Assembly: GCA_011525665.1 (NCBI GenBank)
Contig: WYAU01000040.1
Coordinates: forward strand, 50,865 to 114,864
DNA length: 64,000 nucleotides
Origin: Candidatus Brocadia sp.
GTDB lineage: Bacteria > Planctomycetota > Brocadiia > Brocadiales > Brocadiaceae
Direction: 5' to 3'
Position numbers and translations under genes: made by a program. Below, one piece after another: positions 60,778 through 64,000 of the stretch. The stretch's first letter is position 1. Each line of letters begins with the position of its first letter. The notes beneath the pieces are model-generated. The model was given only the letters and a program-made list of their open reading frames with translations. It was not told the origin of the DNA and ran no database searches.

Positions 60778-60849
60778 AGCTAACAAATCGCTGCACTGGA
60801 TTTTTACTCCGCTGAGCTCCGTAAAAACCAGTGAGCTCAAGCGTTAGCC
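60778..60849 (+). other. attC recombination site 2
   Basis: The inverse core AGCTAAC (60778-60784) and the core GTTAGCC (60843-60849) bracket a strong stem. CACTGG-A-TTTTTAC (60794-60807) pairs with GTAAAAA-CCAGTG (60821-60833), leaving one extrahelical A, a diagnostic attC trait. No further cassette with a matching GGCTAAC inverse core is visible to the right. Confidence 0.8.
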
Positions 60850-61068
60850 TTCAAGCTGGAAATATATACTAATCTCAAAACCTTCTAATGCATACTTGCG
60901 TTATTGATAAAATAACACTGTTTCCAGTAATAGACATCCCTGCATATAGAACCTTCCTCTCCTAATTATCAAATCTGAAAAACTACAAACCTATTTTCAA
61001 TTAAAAACAATATACTTGTGAAATAGGAATGATTAAATATTACAAAGGATAAACCGATAATTAATAAA

Positions 61069-61119
61069 TCACAGCATTCTTTGATCTTCTGTTTTGTAGA
61101 AGATGAAAGAATGCTGTGA
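61069..61119. repeat. Near-perfect 51-bp hairpin
   Basis: TCACAGCATTCTTT (61069-61082) pairs perfectly with AAAGAATGCTGTGA (61106-61119), and ATCTTCT (61084-61090) with AGAAGAT (61098-61104), with one G-G mismatch between. It could be a bidirectional terminator, a replication/mobile-element hairpin or a MITE; no U-run follows. Confidence 0.6.
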
Positions 61120-61252
61120 CAGGAAAGGCAATAAGGTTAGCCGAAGAAATAAGCGTTGAACCTTCGCTCTTAGCGGAACGTTTTTTGTGAAGCTAAGAGG
61201 GAAGGGAATGAATTGGGTAAAATAGGGATTTTATTAACTTACATGGGGAAAT

Positions 61253-62248
61253 ATGCAAACGAAAGAGACCGATAACTGGAAAGAGAAAATAGACCCTGCC
61301 TTTGATGAAATCATTAAGATACATTTAGACTTTATTGATAGGTCTCACATTAAAGTAAATACCGGTTACTTATGCCTTGATGACGATTCATTAAATTTTC
61401 TAAAAGAAAAAGGACATCCTTCTTTCCATAAGAAAATTAAGTTTGATTATGAATACAACAAAAAGCTAACAAAAGACATTATTAAATTAGGGGCAAGTAA
61501 TGATATTGAGTACATATTAAAGTTTTTTACTGCAAAGAAATTTGAGCAAATGAAATTGTATTTATTCAAGATGATAAATGCCTTACCAAATAAAGAAAGC
61601 AAGGAATATTATAAAACGTTTTTTAGTTTCTTTGAGACAGAAGAAAAACTGGAATCCTATTTTGATAGAAGGCCTGAAAGAGACCTTAAAAGATGCGTGT
61701 TCGACGTAGGAATGAACATCTTAACTTTAATGAGCCAAGTAATGCTTAAAGGATATTGGGATACGGAAAATGATGAGTCTATAAAAAGAAAAAGACTCGA
61801 TAGATTAAACTTGATCAAAATAAGTCTGTCGGATGTATTTAATACCGTATCAAGCATAACACATAAAAAATCGTTAGATGGGCTCCTGGAAGAAGCCGAA
61901 AAGGGAAATGACGAATCCCTGTTTAAGGCAATACAAATTGATAAAACACTCTTTGACTTGGATTGGTTACGCAGGCGTATAAGAAAGGCGTTCTATGCCG
62001 GGGATTCAAGTTTTTTTAAAAAGCTGGGAATGGCCATTGAGAAAACGTCTTTAGAAAATGATATTGAATACACAAAGTTAAACAGTGTATTAATTTCGTT
62101 TTGGGGACTAGGGCTTTGTAAACTAAACAATCAGGAACTATGGGAATTATTAAAATCCTGTGGGGTAATAGTGCAGGATGACCCGGAATCGTTTAGAAAG
62201 CATGTAAACCGTTTAAAAGAAAACAAGATTATAGATGATTTTTACTAA
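61253..62248 (+). CDS. Hypothetical protein of a mobile element
   Basis: The 331-residue protein is lysine-rich and mostly helical. No signal peptide, membrane segment or known domain is recognised. A DWLRRRIRKAFYAGDSSFFKKL stretch and a C-terminal GVIVQDDPESFRKHVNRLKEN suggest nucleic-acid contact, but this is only a compositional hint. It is AT-rich like the rest of the element. It lies between two copies of a ~35-bp direct repeat (61189-61225 and 62361-62396) and 500 bp before the replication protein. A GGGG precedes the ATG by 5 nt. Confidence 0.7.
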   Translation: MQTKETDNWKEKIDPAFDEIIKIHLDFIDRSHIKVNTGYLCLDDDSLNFLKEKGHPSFHKKIKFDYEYNKKLTKDIIKLGASNDIEYILKFFTAKKFEQMKLYLFKMINALPNKESKEYYKTFFSFFETEEKLESYFDRRPERDLKRCVFDVGMNILTLMSQVMLKGYWDTENDESIKRKRLDRLNLIKISLSDVFNTVSSITHKKSLDGLLEEAEKGNDESLFKAIQIDKTLFDLDWLRRRIRKAFYAGDSSFFKKLGMAIEKTSLENDIEYTKLNSVLISFWGLGLCKLNNQELWELLKSCGVIVQDDPESFRKHVNRLKENKIIDDFY

Positions 62249-62278
62249 TTGGACATAAAAAATATTTTTCATGTCCAA
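62249..62278. repeat. Near-perfect palindrome after the hypothetical gene
   Basis: TTGGACAT (62249-62256) and ATGTCCAA (62271-62278) flank an A-run/T-run centre, giving a long hairpin starting one base after the stop codon. It may act together with the terminator that follows. Confidence 0.55.
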
Positions 62279-62305
62279 GACATAAGAGATAAATTTTCCT
62301 ATAGT

Positions 62306-62340
62306 AGGCCACAGATAAACACTGTGGCCTTTTTTATTTT
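62306..62340 (+). terminator. Rho-independent terminator
   Basis: AGGCCACAG (62306-62314) and CTGTGGCCT (62322-62330) form a GC-rich stem with a 7-nt loop, followed by a T-run to 62340. This is the clearest intrinsic terminator in the window and ends the hypothetical gene's transcript. Confidence 0.8.
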
Positions 62341-62755
62341 CAGGATCGAGTGTCTTGTACGAAGCAAAAGGGGAAGAGAATGAATTAGGTTAATAGTTGT
62401 TATTCTAATGGTACGCGTGCTGAGTGGAGCGGAGCTTAAGCGGGAGCATAACGAAGCACGCGCGTACGTACGTACCGGAAGAAAAGCAGATGTATGGCAA
62501 TATTTTAAAAAGTGTGTTCATATCCACATCCTGGTACAACAATTTGCTTGCGCCATTCCTCAGGCGTACTGCTCCAGGTACAGCAAGTACGCAGGTATCA
62601 CAAATATGAAGGCGCAAGTAAACCTGTGTTGGGTTAGCAGAATAATAATAACGCTCAGATAAAGATTACAAGGGCTGGTAATAATTCATGCGGTGCGAAG
62701 CCTAGTAACACAGCACCGCCAAATTACAGGGAACTATTTTTGGAGGGGTTTAAAG
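62341..62755. other. Non-coding region before the rep gene (possible replication origin)
   Basis: The 415-bp stretch holds a second copy of the ~35-bp direct repeat (62361-62396), an ACGCGCGTACGTACGTACC tract (~62460-62477) and two hairpins: GCGTAC...GTACGC (~62563-62593) and GCGGTGC...GCACCGC (~62691-62719). Such hairpin clusters upstream of a rep gene are typical of origins of small replicons, but no nick site can be assigned. Confidence 0.4.
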
Positions 62756-63847
62756 ATGGAGTTGAAAGAAGTATTCAAGGGAATTGACAGTTTATATGTC
62801 TCTTTTAAGGGTACGCTTAAAGAAGGGTTAAAAGAACGCCTGGAAGAAAAAAAGAAACTGGCTCAATCAGAAGACGAAAAGGAACAAGCCTTAGCAGTAA
62901 TGACCATTGATGACCATTGTTTTGAGGTATCAGACAGGGGTACAAAGTGGTATTCATTTATTCTGGTTGATAACTGGTATCACCTGCAAATATCAGGAAG
63001 TAAAAGACAAAAACTCCCTCAAATATATGTCCAGATATCAAGCGAACTCCTTACCTGTTATGGCCTCGATAACTCTATTCATGAATTAAGAAAAATCGTA
63101 AATATGCTTTTAGAAAAGATAGAGGAAGAAACTATCAGCAGAACCGATGTCTTTACTGATTTCGCTACCAATGGAGAATTGGAAACCATAGAAAAGGTAT
63201 CCTGGATTACGAGGGCGCAAAAGACCCATAAATATTGGAATGGCGACATATTCACAGGATGGACAATAGGCCAGGGTGGAGATATTTTAGCAAGACTCTA
63301 TGACAAAACCGTTGAGATTGAAAAGAGCCATAAGGATTATCTCCGGGAGATATGGGAAAAGCAAGGCTGGGACACCTTCCAAAGGATATGGAGACTGGAA
63401 TTTCAATTGAGAAGGGAATTTTTAAAACAAATGTCAATAACCACATTTTCGGAAATGCATGAGAAAATCAATGACTTATGGAGTTACTGTACCCGTGATT
63501 GGTTAAGGCTCGCAATACCGGAAAACACGGAAAATAGAACACGATGGAAGATAAACCCACTATGGGAAAAGATTCAGGAAATAAGATTTAATGACGGTAA
63601 ATTCACCGGGATATTAAGACAGGTAAATAAATCAAGGATGCCTAGTGATAAGACATTATTCCAAAACGGCATGGGTTATTTCACGGCCTTTGCAGCCCGT
63701 GAAGGATTTGAAAACGTTGATAAGGGAACACTCAATGAATATCTAGATAAAGCAAAAGACTATCTCAGGGAACAAACAAACGGCAGGGACGAAGATTATT
63801 TAAAGACAAAGATAAGTAATAAAAAGAAGAAATATAACAAGGCATAA
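62756..63847 (+). CDS. Replication initiation protein (Rep_trans-like)
   Basis: ATG 62756 is chosen because GGAGGGG lies 7 nt upstream; a longer frame from 62693 lacks it. The ~363-residue protein opens FKGIDSLYVSFKGTLKEGL, has SRTDVFTDFATNG and ARLYDKTVEIEKS, and IWRLEFQLRREFLKQ, matching the replication-initiation factor family of plasmids and integrated elements (catalytic-type Tyr in RLYDKT). It would nick the element's origin for rolling-circle replication. The excisionase-like gene follows 11 bp after its stop, so this is the control end of a mobile element continuing right of the window. Confidence 0.75.
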   Translation: MELKEVFKGIDSLYVSFKGTLKEGLKERLEEKKKLAQSEDEKEQALAVMTIDDHCFEVSDRGTKWYSFILVDNWYHLQISGSKRQKLPQIYVQISSELLTCYGLDNSIHELRKIVNMLLEKIEEETISRTDVFTDFATNGELETIEKVSWITRAQKTHKYWNGDIFTGWTIGQGGDILARLYDKTVEIEKSHKDYLREIWEKQGWDTFQRIWRLEFQLRREFLKQMSITTFSEMHEKINDLWSYCTRDWLRLAIPENTENRTRWKINPLWEKIQEIRFNDGKFTGILRQVNKSRMPSDKTLFQNGMGYFTAFAAREGFENVDKGTLNEYLDKAKDYLREQTNGRDEDYLKTKISNKKKKYNKA

Positions 63848-63858
63848 GGTGAAACACC

Positions 63859-64000
63859 ATGAAGATAGCCACCATACAAGAAGTATCGGAATTTCTGAAA
63901 GTCAAAAAATCAACCCTCTATTCATGGGTGAATCAAAAGTTGATACCCTCATTCAAATTAAATGGCCTCTGGCGTTTTGATATGGAAAAGATAGAGGATT
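63859..64000 (+). CDS. Excisionase-family HTH protein (C-terminus beyond window)
   Basis: The open frame begins at ATG 63859 after AAGGTG and runs off the window after 47 codons. It reads KIATIQEVSEFLKVKKSTLY, then SWVNQKLIPSFKLNGLWRFD, the complete small winged-helix (HTH_17) of excisionase-family DNA-binding proteins. Such genes usually lie between rep and a tyrosine recombinase, so an integrase is expected just to the right. As an excisionase it would direct element excision. Confidence 0.8.
   Translation, partial: MKIATIQEVSEFLKVKKSTLYSWVNQKLIPSFKLNGLWRFDMEKIED

Larger units (their letters stand above)
57536..60843 (+). mobile_element. Integron gene cassette 2 (restriction-modification system)
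   Basis: The cassette runs from the G/TTAGCT junction of attC1 to the G/TTAGCC junction of attC2. The inverse core of attC2 (AGCTAAC) is the exact reverse complement of the left core GTTAGCT, confirming the boundaries. The 3.3-kb cassette holds a methyltransferase (+), a restriction enzyme (-) and a C protein (-) with their own promoters, which explains the opposite gene orientation. Confidence 0.75.
60680..61252. other. Intergenic region right of the R-M genes
   Basis: This 573-bp stretch contains the C-boxes (60724-60749), attC2 (60778-60849), a large hairpin (61069-61119) and the left copy of a ~35-bp direct repeat (61189-61225). The part from 60850 to 61060 shows nothing recognisable. 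Confidence 0.5.

Noticed and set aside
61136..61142. Another GTTAGCC core, possibly a third attC
   Set aside because: No matching GGCTAAC inverse core or L-box pairing lies upstream, so the required attC structure is missing.
62405..62662. Overlapping ORFs on both strands before rep
   Set aside because: They overlap hairpins and a CGTACGTACG tract, and none resembles a protein family; treated as non-coding origin-like DNA.
1..64000. tRNA, rRNA or CRISPR loci
   Set aside because: No tRNA-like GGTTCGA arm with matching acceptor stem, no rRNA sequence and no regularly spaced repeat were seen on reading both strands; a covariance search would be needed to exclude small RNAs.

Overview
The window most resembles a chromosome segment of an anammox-type planctomycete (Brocadia/Kuenenia/Jettenia group). 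This is inference from gene content: a methyl-branch Wood-Ljungdahl block (MetF, MetV, a GltD-ferredoxin-MvhD fusion), a PUFA-synthase-like megasynthase, many surface-polysaccharide genes, and AT-leaning intergenic DNA full of palindromic repeats. No rRNA, tRNA or CRISPR array was seen.

Layout. 1-17.3 kb (minus strand) reads as one long transcription unit: a Wza-type export lipoprotein, a 2774-residue PfaD-like/KS-AT-ACP-KR-DH synthase, an AT fused to a phosphopantetheinyl transferase, a free ACP, a lipid-linked flippase and two alkaline-phosphatase-superfamily phosphodiesterases. Together they could build and export a polyketide or fatty-acyl decorated surface molecule. 17.4-23.4 kb holds a second flippase, two sulfotransferases, a glycosyltransferase, a coiled-coil protein and a winged-helix regulator, bracketed by two inverted copies of a structured ~95-bp repeat. 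23.4-27.4 kb is a nucleotide-sugar operon (UDP-glucuronate decarboxylase, flavodoxin-fold protein, phosphomannomutase, STN/HEAT protein). 27.4-31.5 kb has a decayed HicAB locus between short direct repeats, nadB, a secreted protein and a HEPN pseudogene. 31.5-36.2 kb carries YjbQ, the GltD/MvhD-like fusion, MetV, an orphan HicB and MetF. 36.2-40 kb has AsmA and an M48 lipoprotein protease.

Accessory and defence-like regions. 40.2-43.8 kb is a compact four-gene module: sce7726-family nuclease-like protein, Beta-family protein, XRE-ImmA/IrrE regulator-peptidase and a DUF6932 nucleotidyltransferase-like protein, with a strong promoter/operator. 44.2-55.4 kb is mostly core: a radical SAM protein, RNase R, a YhaM-like HD exonuclease, a UDP-sugar dehydrogenase and glyS, interrupted by a mobile-looking cassette with a four-helix-bundle gene. 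56.4-60.8 kb is two integron gene cassettes without a visible integrase. The first carries a DUF4917 (SIR2-like) gene; the second carries a complete type II restriction-modification system with a C-protein regulator and recognisable C-boxes. The attC inverse cores match the left cassette boundaries exactly, as integron biology predicts. 61-64 kb opens another mobile element with an unknown gene, a replication-initiation protein and an excisionase-like HTH gene cut by the window end.

The two most interesting things are the four-gene sce7726/Beta/ImmA/DUF6932 module and the CALIN-type cassette pair carrying DUF4917 plus a C-regulated R-M system.
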